DNA of 64,000 bases from the NCBI RefSeq assembly GCF_037658235.1, contig NZ_JBBJLN010000009.1, forward strand, positions 62,001 to 126,000, read 5' to 3'. Positions 44,109 to 53,450 of the stretch are shown here, piece after piece. Under the pieces are notes generated by a model. That model saw only the letters and a list, made by a program, of their open reading frames with translations, did no database searches and had not been told where the DNA came from. The DNA is from Yunchengibacter salinarum. Lineage in GTDB: Bacteria; Pseudomonadota; Alphaproteobacteria; Sphingomonadales; Kordiimonadaceae. Each line of letters begins with the position of its first letter. The stretch's first letter is position 1. A program made the position numbers and the translations under genes.

Positions 44109-46361
44109 TCAGCCGCTGAACCTGTTGGTGCGCGGGAAGCCCACGGGGGGCAACCGCCCGGCATTGCCGCGCTTGCCGGTCCACGGCATCAGGTCGGTTT
44201 CGGTACGCCAGCGTTCGCTCTTGCCCTTCATGGGCCAGCTAAGGCCGTTTTCCCGGTTAAAGACAATCACGTCGGACAGTTCCGCATCCTTGTAGCGTTG
44301 CAGGGCCACGCCCTGACCGCGGGTCATTTCCGACAGTTCCGCCATATCGAACACCAGCAGTTTGCGGTTGGTGCCGATCACCGCCACCGAATCGCCGTCC
44401 GCCGGGATGCAATGCGTGGCATGGGCCCCGGCCTTGAGATTCAGAATCTGCTTGCCCGCCTTTTTCATCGCCACCGCATTGTCCGACTGAAGCAGGAAGC
44501 CCTTGCCGTTCGACGCAGCCACCAGCAGGCGACTGCCGGGCACATAGGGCAGCAGGGCGATGATTTCCTCGTCGCTTTCCATGTCCACCAGCAGGCGCAC
44601 CGGCTCCCCATGGCCGCGCCCGCCAGGCAGCTTGTCCGCCGCCAGGGTATAGATCTTGCCCCTGTTGGACATGGCCAGAACCTTGTCCGTGGTGTGGGCG
44701 GTGAAGCGGAAACGCTCGGCGTCCCCTTCCTTGTACTTCACCTCCTCCTCCGGCTTCAGATGCCCTTTCAGCGCGCGAATCCAGCCGCGCCGGGAACAGA
44801 CCACCGTGACCGGCTCTTTCTCCACCAGGGCTTCCAGCGGCACCGCCTCATTATCGGGCGCTTCGCCAAAGGTGCTGCGCCGCCGACCCAGCGTGCTTTC
44901 CGGGTGAAAGGCTTCCCGCACCGCGGCGAGGCGTTCGTCCACCGCGGCCCACTGCCTGTCCTGGCTGGCCAGCAGGGTCTTGATATCGGCGCGTTCGGCG
45001 GAAAGCGCGTCATGCTCTTTCCTGATCTCCACCTCTTCCAGCTTGCGCAGGGCGCGCAACCGCATGTTCAGGATCGCCTCGGCCTGCGTATCGCTCAGGT
45101 CAAACGCCGCCATGAGCGCCGTCTTGGCGTGGTCCTCCTCCCGGATGATGCGGATAACCTCGTCCAGATTGAGATAGGCCACCAGATAACCGGACAGAAT
45201 TTCCAGCCGCTTTTCGATCTTGTCCAGCCGGAAGCGGTTGCGCCGCAGAAGCACATCAAGCTGATGATCCAGAAAGCTTTCCAGCACATCCTTCAGGGGC
45301 AGCACGCGCGGGCTCTGATCCAGCGCGATCACGTTCATGTTGAGCGGGAATCGCTGTTCCAGATCGGTCAGCTTGAACAGGCTTTCCATCAGGGTTTCCA
45401 CCGGAACGGTGCGGTTCTTCGGTTCCAGAACGATGCGCAGCTCATCGGTGGATTCATCGCGGATGTCCGCCAGAATGGGCAGTTTCCGGTCTGAAACAAG
45501 GTCGGCGATCTTTTCGATCAGGCGGGACTTCTGCACCTGATAGGGGATTTCGGTCACCACCACCTGATAAAGGCCCCGGCCCATGTCCTCCCGGTGCCAG
45601 CGGGCGCGAACGCGGAACCCGCCCCGGCCAGTCTCATATGCTTCCCGGATAGCGGCGCGGTCCTCCACGATTTCGCCGCCGGTGGGGAAATCCGGTCCCT
45701 GAATGCAGCCCATCAGGTCATCAATGGTGACATGGCGGGCCGGGTCGCGGCGGGCGGCGATCAGCAGGGCGAGCGCGTCCAGCAGTTCCGCCACATTGTG
45801 GGGCGGGATGCTGGTGGCCATGCCAACGGCGATACCGCTGGCGCCATTGGCCAGCAGATTGGGGACGGCGCCGGGGAAGACCACCGGCTCCCGCTCCTCC
45901 CCGTCATAGGTGGCGCGAAAGTCCACCGCGTCCTCGTCCAGCCCGTCCATCAGGCGGACGGCCACATCGGTCAGGCGGGCTTCCGTGTACCGCATGGCGG
46001 CGGCATTATCGCCGTCGATATTGCCGAAATTGCCCTGCCCGTCGATCAGCGGGTAGCGCACGGAAAAGTCCTGCGCCAGACGCACCAGCGCGTCATACAC
46101 CGCCGCGTCGCCATGGGGGTGATATTTACCGATCACGTCCCCCACCACGCGGGCGCATTTCTTGAACCCGGTCTTCGGGTCCAGCTTCAGCAGCCGCATG
46201 GCATAGAGCAGCCGCCGATGCACCGGCTTCATCCCGTCCCGCACGTCAGGCAGGGAGCGGGCCATGATGGTGGACAGCGCATAGGAGAGATACCGTTCCG
46301 AGAGGGCCTCGGCGAACGGTGCTTCGATGATGTTTTCGGCAAGATCAGGCTGACTTGTCAT
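44109..46361 (-). CDS. parC: DNA topoisomerase IV subunit A
   Basis: The 750 residues have the type IIA topoisomerase subunit A plan. The catalytic tyrosine is Y125 in AAMRYTEARL. KYHPHGDAAVYDALVRLAQD precedes it, and the C-terminal beta-pinwheel contains GRGHGEPVRLLVD and GKGFLLQSDNAVAMK. Length and the absence of the GyrA box (QRRGGKG) favour ParC over GyrA. The Ser80-equivalent position is Ala. It lies downstream of recO in the rpoZ-to-parC block and ends 30 bases from the shared terminator. Confidence 0.95.
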   Translation of the reverse strand: MTSQPDLAENIIEAPFAEALSERYLSYALSTIMARSLPDVRDGMKPVHRRLLYAMRLLKLDPKTGFKKCARVVGDVIGKYHPHGDAAVYDALVRLAQDFSVRYPLIDGQGNFGNIDGDNAAAMRYTEARLTDVAVRLMDGLDEDAVDFRATYDGEEREPVVFPGAVPNLLANGASGIAVGMATSIPPHNVAELLDALALLIAARRDPARHVTIDDLMGCIQGPDFPTGGEIVEDRAAIREAYETGRGGFRVRARWHREDMGRGLYQVVVTEIPYQVQKSRLIEKIADLVSDRKLPILADIRDESTDELRIVLEPKNRTVPVETLMESLFKLTDLEQRFPLNMNVIALDQSPRVLPLKDVLESFLDHQLDVLLRRNRFRLDKIEKRLEILSGYLVAYLNLDEVIRIIREEDHAKTALMAAFDLSDTQAEAILNMRLRALRKLEEVEIRKEHDALSAERADIKTLLASQDRQWAAVDERLAAVREAFHPESTLGRRRSTFGEAPDNEAVPLEALVEKEPVTVVCSRRGWIRALKGHLKPEEEVKYKEGDAERFRFTAHTTDKVLAMSNRGKIYTLAADKLPGGRGHGEPVRLLVDMESDEEIIALLPYVPGSRLLVAASNGKGFLLQSDNAVAMKKAGKQILNLKAGAHATHCIPADGDSVAVIGTNRKLLVFDMAELSEMTRGQGVALQRYKDAELSDVIVFNRENGLSWPMKGKSERWRTETDLMPWTGKRGNAGRLPPVGFPRTNRFSG

Positions 46362-46405
46362 GGCTCTGCTTATACTGAAGCCACCGGGGTGTCACAAGCG
46401 CTCTG

Positions 46406-47173
46406 TTACCGATCGCTTGCGGCGCGTGCTTCAACAAGCCGGGATTCAAGGCGCGTTATCAGGCGGGCGCGGGCGGCGGGCATCCCCTCCGGCCGGGCCA
46501 CCCACACATGACGGGACAGGAAATAGCCGGTAACCGCCAGCCCGTCCCGCGCCGCGACGGGCCCCGGCAACCCCTGTCCGCCAGCCAGCATGAAGCCGGG
46601 CAGCGGCAGCAATTTGTCCGCATGGGGGCCGCCCCGGATTGCGCTCACAGCCCGGCCAGTGCGCGGCGACACATAAGCCAGATCGGTCGCCGGGCCGCCG
46701 CCCGCGCATCCGGTCAGGTCCAGCCCATAGCCCAGATCCGTCAGAATGCCCATTTCCAGCCGCACCAGCCCGGCGGCCAGCACCTCAAGCGGCGTCCTGT
46801 CCCGCTCCAGCAGGTTCAGAAAGGCCAGCAGCGCCCCATGGGTGCCGGGTTCCGGCGTGCGCTCCGGCAGGCTGGTGGCCACCACGGCGGTGGCGGCGGT
46901 GAGCGCGGCCAGGCTGTCCGGGCGGCCCAGAACGGTTCCCAGCGGCGAATGAAGCGATTCCACCTGAAAGCGGCCAAGCTGATCCGCCAGGCGCGCGCTC
47001 CAGCGCACGGCGATGCGGTTGCCCGGCTGAAGGGTGCCGCGCACACGGCGACTCTGCCCCGCCTTGACGAAGCCACGCCAGCGGCCATGGGTGGCGCTGA
47101 GCACATCCAACACCGCATCCCGCTCGCCGAACGGGGCACCGCCCAAGATCACCGCTTCATCCTGCCACTGCAT
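46406..47173 (-). CDS. recO: DNA repair protein RecO
   Basis: The 255 residues start MQWQDEAVILGGAPFGERDA at the family N-terminus; an in-frame start at 47209 adds 12 unlikely residues. The OB-fold region reads THGRWRGFVKAGQSRRVRGT and the helical region RTPLEVLAAGLVRLEMGILT, then DLGYGLDL. RecO loads RecA on SSB-coated DNA with RecR. The zinc-finger cysteines of some RecO proteins are reduced to TGCAGG here. It follows era in the usual alphaproteobacterial order. Confidence 0.94.
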   Translation of the reverse strand: MQWQDEAVILGGAPFGERDAVLDVLSATHGRWRGFVKAGQSRRVRGTLQPGNRIAVRWSARLADQLGRFQVESLHSPLGTVLGRPDSLAALTAATAVVATSLPERTPEPGTHGALLAFLNLLERDRTPLEVLAAGLVRLEMGILTDLGYGLDLTGCAGGGPATDLAYVSPRTGRAVSAIRGGPHADKLLPLPGFMLAGGQGLPGPVAARDGLAVTGYFLSRHVWVARPEGMPAARARLITRLESRLVEARAASDR

Positions 47174-47239
47174 CGGCCCAAATCGCCGGTGAACGCCACC
47201 GGCTCTCACTGCGGGGCCGCCCCCCTTGAGCGACCCGGA

Positions 47240-48199
47240 TCAGTCCACGAATTCCAGCCCCATGCCCTCATAAAGGCTGCGATCATCGGCCCAGCGCTCG
47301 CTGATGCGTACCCGCAGGAACAGATGCACACGGGTATCGAACGCCTCTTCCATGTCCTGGCGTGCCATCTGGCCGATCTGTTTCAGCATGGCACCGCCGC
47401 GCCCGATAACGATTTTTTTCTGGGTGTCCCGCTGCACATGAATCACCTGCTCGATGCGGATGTCACCGCCCTTGCGATCCTCCCACATTTCGGTTTCCAC
47501 TGCGATGGCATAGGGCAGTTCCTCATGCAGGCGCAGATAGACCTTTTCCCGCGTGATCTCGGCGGCCATCATGCGCATGGTGATGGCGCTCACCTGATCT
47601 TCGGGGTACAGGAACGGTCCCTCGCTCATGCGGGCCGCCAGATGGGCCTTCAGATCGTCCACGCCGCTGCCGGTCCTGGCGGAGATCATGAACACGTCCG
47701 TGAAAAGGCCGGTGGCGTGCAGTCGCTCGGTCAGCGCCAAAAGGTTTTCCCGCTTGATGGTATCCACCTTGTTGAGCGCCAGAATGGCCGTGCGCCCTTC
47801 CTGTTGCAGGCCGGCCAGAATGGTCTCCACATCCTGGCTGATGCCGCGCTTGGCATCCACCACCAGAACGGTCTCATCCGCATCGAAAGCACCGGACCAG
47901 GCGGCGTTGACCATGGCCCGGTCCAGCCGCCGCCGGGGGGCGAAAATGCCGGGCGTGTCCACGAAAACAAGCTGCGCGCGCCAGGCCCCGTCCGCATCCT
48001 GCCCATCCGCCAGTGCCAGCCCGGTAATGCGGGTGCGCGTGGTCTGCACCTTGTGGGTGACGATCGCCACCTTGGTGCCCACAAGCTGGTTGAGCAGCGT
48101 GGACTTGCCCGCATTGGGCGCCCCGATCAGGGCCACGAATCCGGCCCGTGTGCGCATTGGCGCCTCCCCGTGGGGTGTGTCTTGTTCGGTCCCTGTCAC
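47240..48199 (-). CDS. era: GTPase Era
   Basis: The protein has 319 residues from a GTG that overlaps the rnc stop (GTGA) and has an AGGAAGGA ribosome-binding site. An ATG at 48157 with GGGGAGG at good spacing would start MRTRAGFVALIG and may be the true start. GTPase motifs are GAPNAGKST (G1), VDTPG (G3) and NKVD (G4). The C-terminal KH domain contains VIGRGGAMLKQIGQMARQDM for binding the 3' end of 16S rRNA. Era aids 30S assembly. Confidence 0.96.
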   Translation of the reverse strand: MTGTEQDTPHGEAPMRTRAGFVALIGAPNAGKSTLLNQLVGTKVAIVTHKVQTTRTRITGLALADGQDADGAWRAQLVFVDTPGIFAPRRRLDRAMVNAAWSGAFDADETVLVVDAKRGISQDVETILAGLQQEGRTAILALNKVDTIKRENLLALTERLHATGLFTDVFMISARTGSGVDDLKAHLAARMSEGPFLYPEDQVSAITMRMMAAEITREKVYLRLHEELPYAIAVETEMWEDRKGGDIRIEQVIHVQRDTQKKIVIGRGGAMLKQIGQMARQDMEEAFDTRVHLFLRVRISERWADDRSLYEGMGLEFVD

Positions 48200-48924
48200 G
48201 GGCTTTGATCCTTCCTGTGCATGTGCATGTCCGCCCCATCGCCAAGATCGGCGAGCAGGGCCCCGGCGGCGGCCATTTCCGCCGCCCGCTTTGCCCCGCC
48301 TTCAGCCGTGGCCGCCTGCCCGCCGGGGCCAAGCGCCACGCGCACCACAAAGCGGGGGTCGTGGTCCGGCCCGCTGCGTTCCACCACCTCATAAACGGGC
48401 AACGGCTGGCCCGTGGCATGGCAGAATTCCTGAAGGCGTGTCTTGTTGTCCTTCACGGCGCGCCCGGTATTGTGAAGCCGGTCGGCCCAATAGCCATCGA
48501 TAAACCGGGCGGCGGCCTGAAACCCGCCGTCCTGATAGAGCGCGCCGATCACCGCCTCCACCACATCGGCCTGCACCGCCGCCTTGCCACGGGTGCCTTC
48601 GGCCTCCGCGCCGGGTGTGAGCAGAATATGGGCCACCAACCCGCTGGCCTCAGCCACATCAGCCAGGGTTTCCTGGCGCACCAGCGACGACAGCCGCCGG
48701 TTCAGCTTGCCCTCGTTCTCATCGGGGAAGGCGTGCAGCAGCCGATCCGCCACGATCAGGCCCAGCACCCGGTCGCCCAGAAATTCCAGCCGCTGATAAT
48801 TGTGGCGGCCCGACAGGCTGGGATGGGTCAGCGCCTCCCTGAGCAGGGCGGGGTCCGCGAACACATGATCCGCCACCGCACCGGGCAGCGGCGCCCCCAC
48901 CGCATCCATGGGCATACGTGTCAT
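48196..48924 (-). CDS. rnc: Ribonuclease III
   Basis: The 242 residues have the RNase III signature YQRLEFLGDRVLGLIVAD and the acidic active-site residues around ADVVEAVIGALYQDGG. A double-stranded RNA binding domain follows with TRLQEFCHATGQPLPVYEVV and AEGGAKRAAEMAAAGALL. The ATG overlaps the pdxJ stop (ATGA), so the neighbour is pdxJ itself rather than the more usual lepB. It processes rRNA and structured mRNAs. Confidence 0.97.
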   Translation of the reverse strand: MTRMPMDAVGAPLPGAVADHVFADPALLREALTHPSLSGRHNYQRLEFLGDRVLGLIVADRLLHAFPDENEGKLNRRLSSLVRQETLADVAEASGLVAHILLTPGAEAEGTRGKAAVQADVVEAVIGALYQDGGFQAAARFIDGYWADRLHNTGRAVKDNKTRLQEFCHATGQPLPVYEVVERSGPDHDPRFVVRVALGPGGQAATAEGGAKRAAEMAAAGALLADLGDGADMHMHRKDQSP

Positions 48925-49688
48925 GATGTGCGCCCCCCTGACGGGTTCCGCGCCGCCTGCCGGGCGTCATCCATCACCTGCCGCATTCGGGCGATGGATT
49001 CCGCCAGCCCGCAGAAGATCGCCTCCCCGATCAGGAAGTGCCCGATGTTCAATTCCCGTATTTCGGGGATGGCCGCGATGGGCGGCACGGTATCGAAACT
49101 GAGCCCGTGCCCGGCGTGAACCTCCATCCCCAGATCGGCGCCAAGGCGGGCGGCATGGCGGATGCGCTCAAGCTCCGCATCGCGGGCCGGGCCTTCCCTG
49201 TCGCAATAGGCGCCGGTATGCAGTTCCACCACCGGCGCGCCCAGATCGTGCGCGGCGCGCAACTGCGCCTCGTCCGGGTCGATGAACAGGCTGACACGGA
49301 CCCCCGCCCGCTTCAGTTCCCGCACATAATGGGCCAGGTGATTGTGCTGGCCGGATACGTCCAGGCCGCCCTCGGTGGTCAGTTCCTGGCGCTTTTCCGG
49401 CACGATGCAGCAGGCGTGCGGCTTGTGACGCAGGGCGATTTCCAGCATTTCATCCGTGGCCGCCATTTCCAGATTGAGCGGCTGCACCAGCACGCTGGAC
49501 AGGGCGCCGATATCCGCATCGGATATATGGCGGCGATCCTCCCTCAGATGGGCGGTGATGCCGTCCGCGCCCGCCTGCTCGGCCAGCCGGGCGGCGCGCA
49601 CCGGGTCCGGGTGCGGAATGCCGCGGGCATTGCGAATGGTGGCCACATGGTCGATATTGACGCCAAGGCGCAGCGGTTCAGTGGGCAT
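48921..49688 (-). CDS. pdxJ: Pyridoxine 5'-phosphate synthase
   Basis: The 255 residues form a TIM barrel that condenses 1-deoxyxylulose 5-phosphate with 3-amino-1-hydroxyacetone 1-phosphate. LGVNIDHVATIRNARGIPHP is the signature N-terminus. Phosphate-binding and catalytic segments include DGITAHLREDRRHI, HACCIVPEKRQELTTEGGLD and EVHAGHGLSFDTVPPIAAIP. It is upstream of rnc with a four-base overlap and is preceded by the DUF2062 gene about 40 bases away. Confidence 0.98.
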   Translation of the reverse strand: MPTEPLRLGVNIDHVATIRNARGIPHPDPVRAARLAEQAGADGITAHLREDRRHISDADIGALSSVLVQPLNLEMAATDEMLEIALRHKPHACCIVPEKRQELTTEGGLDVSGQHNHLAHYVRELKRAGVRVSLFIDPDEAQLRAAHDLGAPVVELHTGAYCDREGPARDAELERIRHAARLGADLGMEVHAGHGLSFDTVPPIAAIPEIRELNIGHFLIGEAIFCGLAESIARMRQVMDDARQAARNPSGGRTS

Positions 49689-49727
49689 GACCGGTCCCTT
49701 TGCTTGTTATGGTCCTGCCAGCGGGGA

Positions 49728-50333
49728 TCACAGCGCGCTCCCCCTCCGGCCCCGTGGCCCGGCGCGCCCGCTGACGGCGCGGGCGTTGCGGCGGGCGTGC
49801 AGGCGTTCCTGCCGGGCGGCGCGATAGCCGGACAGCACCGCCTTGACCGAAAAATAGGCCAGAAACCACACCAGCACCGCCACCGGCAGACTACCCACCA
49901 CTAAGGGAAAGAGCAGTGGCAGGAAAGCCCCCAGATAGTCCAGCGGCGCGGCTATCAGCATCCCCCAGGACCAGTCCGGCACGTCGGCGGCGATGTCCCG
50001 GCCCAGTATCAGCCCCCCGGTCTGCCCCATCAATGCGAAAATAAAGGGAAAGGTCCAGGGATTGCCGATGAAGGTGCCAATGGCCGAGGCGATCAGATTG
50101 CCCCGTGTCACAAAGGCAAGCAGAAAGCCAATAGCGAAATGCAGCCCCAGAAACGGCGTGAAGGATACCGCGATGCCGGATGCCAGCCCGGCGGCAATAC
50201 TGTGCACCGTGCCCGGCAGCCTGGCCACCCGGTGGCCAAGATACTTCCCCGCGCGCACCAGGCCGCTGCGTGGCCACAGCCACCCGGAAAGCCTGGCCCC
50301 GAAGGGCAGTTTATGACGACGGCGAAACAGCAT
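49728..50333 (-). CDS. DUF2062 membrane protein
   Basis: The 201 residues have an Arg-rich N-terminus MLFRRRHKLPFGARLSGWLW. The DUF2062 core includes PGTVHSIAAGLASGIAVSFT, FLGLHFAIGFLLAFVTRGN and GTFIGNPWTFPFIFALMGQT. Several hydrophobic segments suggest three or four membrane helices. The C-terminus is Arg-rich and probably cytoplasmic. The family is uncharacterised but is often near pdxJ or pyrE in alphaproteobacteria. Confidence 0.88.
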   Translation of the reverse strand: MLFRRRHKLPFGARLSGWLWPRSGLVRAGKYLGHRVARLPGTVHSIAAGLASGIAVSFTPFLGLHFAIGFLLAFVTRGNLIASAIGTFIGNPWTFPFIFALMGQTGGLILGRDIAADVPDWSWGMLIAAPLDYLGAFLPLLFPLVVGSLPVAVLVWFLAYFSVKAVLSGYRAARQERLHARRNARAVSGRAGPRGRRGSAL

Positions 50334-50357
50334 GGCGGCGGATCATTTCCTTCCTGC

Positions 50358-50990
50358 TTAATGCCCCGGCCTGCTGCCCGGCTTAACGGCGGGAATTTCC
50401 GCCAGCCAGCCGGGCACCTCGTCCGCCGCGAAGGACGGCGCATCGATCCGGGCGAGCGCGGTCAGGGGCAGCCCCACATCCGCCGTGCCGCCCGACCGGT
50501 CGATCAGGCACCCGGCGGCGACCACCGTGCCCCCCGCCGCCTCGATCGCGGCAATGCATTCCCGCGATGACAGGCCGGTGGTGACCACATCCTCCATCAT
50601 CAGGATACGACTGCCCCGCGGGATGGAGAAGCCCCGGCGCAGGGTGAAGCGGCCATCCTTGCGTTCCATGAACAGGCCGTCCACGCCCAGGCTGCGGGCC
50701 ACCTCATGGCCGATGATGATGCCACCCATGGCCGGGCTGACCACCAGATCCACCTGAACGTTGTGTTCCCGAAGGCGGGCCGTGAATGCATCGGCCAGCC
50801 GGGCCGCGCGGGCCGGGGATTGCAGCACGCGGGCACATTGTAGATAAACCGGGCTGTGGCGCCCGCTGGAAAGCAGGAAGTGCCCTTCCAGCAGGGCATC
50901 CGCCTCCCGGAACAGGGACAGCACCGCCTCCCGGCTTTGAAGGGAGGCGGATTCATGGGCGCTGCTGGGCGTTTCGGCACTGGAACTCAT
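50358..50990 (-). CDS. pyrE: Orotate phosphoribosyltransferase
   Basis: The 210 residues form a type I phosphoribosyltransferase. HFLLSSGRHSPVYLQCARVL near residue 37 and DLVVSPAMGGIIIGHEVARS are family elements, and the PRPP-binding loop is ILMMEDVVTTGLSSRECI. It makes OMP from orotate in pyrimidine synthesis. It lies between rel and pdxJ in the conserved block. The 20-residue Ser/Ala/Glu-rich N-terminus (SSSAETPSSAHESASLQS) looks dispensable. Confidence 0.96.
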   Translation of the reverse strand: MSSSAETPSSAHESASLQSREAVLSLFREADALLEGHFLLSSGRHSPVYLQCARVLQSPARAARLADAFTARLREHNVQVDLVVSPAMGGIIIGHEVARSLGVDGLFMERKDGRFTLRRGFSIPRGSRILMMEDVVTTGLSSRECIAAIEAAGGTVVAAGCLIDRSGGTADVGLPLTALARIDAPSFAADEVPGWLAEIPAVKPGSRPGH

Positions 50991-51092
50991 GATGCATTCA
51001 TCCTCGGATCGGTCCCGCCGCCAGGGTGACGGCGCCAGTGGGTATCAATAGGGCGGCAATGCCCATGCGGATAGGCGAGCGGGCCGGGTGCG

Positions 51093-53264
51093 TCAAGCGC
51101 CCGCTTCCCCGGTGATGCGATCCACCATATTGACCAGCCGATTGACGCGCAGGGACCGCATCACATCGGTCAGATGCTTCAGGTCGCGCACCTCCACATC
51201 GATCAACATGCCGTGCTGCTCCGGGTCGCGTTCCAGGGTCTGCACATTGGCGATATTGGCCCCCGCCTTGGCCACCGCCGCCGCGATGGAAGCCAGCGCC
51301 CCGCGTTCATTGGTGGCATCAAGGTGCAACCGGCCCACATAATAGGCATCGTCTTCCCTGCCCTGCTGCCAGGCCAGATCGATCCACAGATCCTGCCGGT
51401 CTTCGTACAGATCCAGCCGGGCACAGTCGATGGTGTGCACGGCCACGCCCTCGCCGGCAACGCGCACGCCCACAATGCGGTCGCCGCGCACCGGATGGCA
51501 ACATTCCGCCAGCCGCACCGCCGCCCCATCCTGCAAACCGAAAATGGGCAGGGCGGCACTGCCCACCTGATCCCATTCCTGATGCACCTGCGGCGCGCGG
51601 GCCATATGATCGCCCTTGTCGAAACCGGGAATGGCGGCGCGCAGCACCTCGTCCTCGCCCAGTGTACCCTGCCCCACCAGTTCCACAATCGCTTCGGGTT
51701 CGGAGCCCAGCACCTTGCCCGCTTCCTCCAGCACCCGGTCGGAAAAGTCCACGCCCGCGCGCTCGGCGGCGCGGCGGATCAGCCGGTTGCCCAGTTCGCG
51801 GTACTCACTGCGGCGCTGATGGCGGATATGGCGGCGAATGGCGGAGCGCGCCTTGCCGGTGATCACGAAATTCTCCCAGCGCGGCGACGGCACCTGCGCC
51901 TTGGACGTGACAATATGCACCTGATCGCCGTTTTCCAGCACATGGCGCAGCGGCACCATGCGCCCGTTCACCTTGGCCCCGACACAGTGATCGCCCACCT
52001 CCGTATGGACCGCATAGGCGAAATCCACCACGGAAGCCCCCTTGGGCAGGGAGATCAGCTCCCCCTTGGGCGTGAAGCAGAACACCTTGTCCAGGAACAT
52101 GTTGAGCTTGGTGTGCTCAAGAAACTCGTCCGGGTCGTCGGCGTGTTCCAGAATCTCCAGCAATTCCTTGATCCAGCGATACTGGGAGCCTTCCACCTGA
52201 TCCAGCGGGCTTTCAAAGCCGTCATGGTCGCTGGCCTTGTACTGCCAGTGCGCGGCCACGCCGTATTCCGCCTCGGCGTGCATCTGGCGGGTGCGAATCT
52301 GGATTTCCAGCCGGCGCTTGTGCGGCCCCATCACCGTGGTGTGCAGCGATCGGTACAGGTTGCGCTTGGGCATGGAGATATAGTCCTTGAAGCGCCCCGG
52401 CACCATGGCATAGGTCTGATGGATGATCCCCAGCGCCTTGTAGCAGGTCATGGGCTGGTCCACGATGACGCGAAAGGCCAGCACGTCGGACAATTGCTCG
52501 AAGGGGATATTCTGCCGGTCCATCTTGCGCCAGATCGAATAGGGGCGCTTGATCCGGCTGGAAATCTCCACATCCAGCCCGTTTTCCGCCATCAGGTCTT
52601 TCAGCGCTTCCACCATGTTGCGCTCAAGGTCCGGGTCCTGCTCGATCATATGATGCAGGCGCGCATTGATGGAGGCCATGGCCTCAGGGTCGATATGCTC
52701 GAAGGCGAGATGCTCCAGCTCGTCCTTCATTTCGTGCATACCGATGCGCTCCGCCAGCGGGGCGTATATCTCCATGGTTTCCAACGCGATGCGGCGGCGC
52801 TTATCTTCCCGCTTGATGAAACCGAGCGTGCGCATGTTGTGAAGGCGATCCGCCAGCTTCACCAGAAGCACGCGGATATCGTTGGACATGGCAAGCAGGA
52901 ATTTGCGGAAATTTTCCGCCTGGCTGTTGCTGGATGCCTTCATCTCGATCTTGGACAGCTTGGTCACGCCATTGACCAGCTCGGCGATTTTCGGGCCGAA
53001 CTTGTCCTCGATCTGCTCCAGCGTGGCGACGGTATCCTCCACCACATCATGCAGCAGCGCGGTGGTGATGGTGTCACAGTCCAGCTTCATGTCGGTGAGG
53101 ATGCCCGCCACCTCCACCGGATGGGAAAAATAGGGATCGCCCGAGGCGCGCTTCTGGCTGCCATGGGCATTGACCGCGAACACATAGGCGCGGTTCAGCA
53201 GATCCTTGTCCACATCCGGGTCATAGGCTTCAACCCGTTCAACCAGCTCATACTGTCGGATCAC
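51093..53264 (-). CDS. rel: Bifunctional (p)ppGpp synthetase/hydrolase Rel/SpoT
   Basis: The 723 residues show all four expected regions. The HD hydrolase domain has YFSHPVEVAGILTDMKLDCD and TALLHDVVEDT. The synthetase has VPGRFKDYISMPKRNLYRSL, where the RxKD motif fits bifunctional SpoT-like enzymes. TGS contains VFCFTPKGELISLPKGASVV and the ACT domain is at the C-terminus (GMLIDVEVRDLKHLTDVMRS). As the only such gene here, it likely carries the stringent response. It is downstream of rpoZ, separated by a terminator. Confidence 0.97.
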   Translation of the reverse strand: MIRQYELVERVEAYDPDVDKDLLNRAYVFAVNAHGSQKRASGDPYFSHPVEVAGILTDMKLDCDTITTALLHDVVEDTVATLEQIEDKFGPKIAELVNGVTKLSKIEMKASSNSQAENFRKFLLAMSNDIRVLLVKLADRLHNMRTLGFIKREDKRRRIALETMEIYAPLAERIGMHEMKDELEHLAFEHIDPEAMASINARLHHMIEQDPDLERNMVEALKDLMAENGLDVEISSRIKRPYSIWRKMDRQNIPFEQLSDVLAFRVIVDQPMTCYKALGIIHQTYAMVPGRFKDYISMPKRNLYRSLHTTVMGPHKRRLEIQIRTRQMHAEAEYGVAAHWQYKASDHDGFESPLDQVEGSQYRWIKELLEILEHADDPDEFLEHTKLNMFLDKVFCFTPKGELISLPKGASVVDFAYAVHTEVGDHCVGAKVNGRMVPLRHVLENGDQVHIVTSKAQVPSPRWENFVITGKARSAIRRHIRHQRRSEYRELGNRLIRRAAERAGVDFSDRVLEEAGKVLGSEPEAIVELVGQGTLGEDEVLRAAIPGFDKGDHMARAPQVHQEWDQVGSAALPIFGLQDGAAVRLAECCHPVRGDRIVGVRVAGEGVAVHTIDCARLDLYEDRQDLWIDLAWQQGREDDAYYVGRLHLDATNERGALASIAAAVAKAGANIANVQTLERDPEQHGMLIDVEVRDLKHLTDVMRSLRVNRLVNMVDRITGEAGA

Positions 53265-53364
53265 CGCGCGTCTCTTTCCTCAATCGTGTCGCTCGCCCCT
53301 TCCGGCCCTGTTACCCGTCCGGCCCTTTCATATGGCGATTTCCGGCCACCGGGGCAAGCGCGAC

Positions 53365-53395
53365 AAAAAACCCGGCCCCAAGAACAGGCCGGGTT
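53365..53395 (-). terminator. Rho-independent terminator after rpoZ
   Basis: AACCCGGCC (53369-53377) pairs with GGCCGGGTT (53387-53395). On the minus strand a T run follows (A residues 53365-53370). It lies between rpoZ and rel and should separate or attenuate transcription of rel. Confidence 0.85.
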
Positions 53396-53450
53396 CACAA
53401 AGGTTTGATGAGCGCGCGCCCCGCGAAAGGCGCGTCACTTCGCAACCGGC

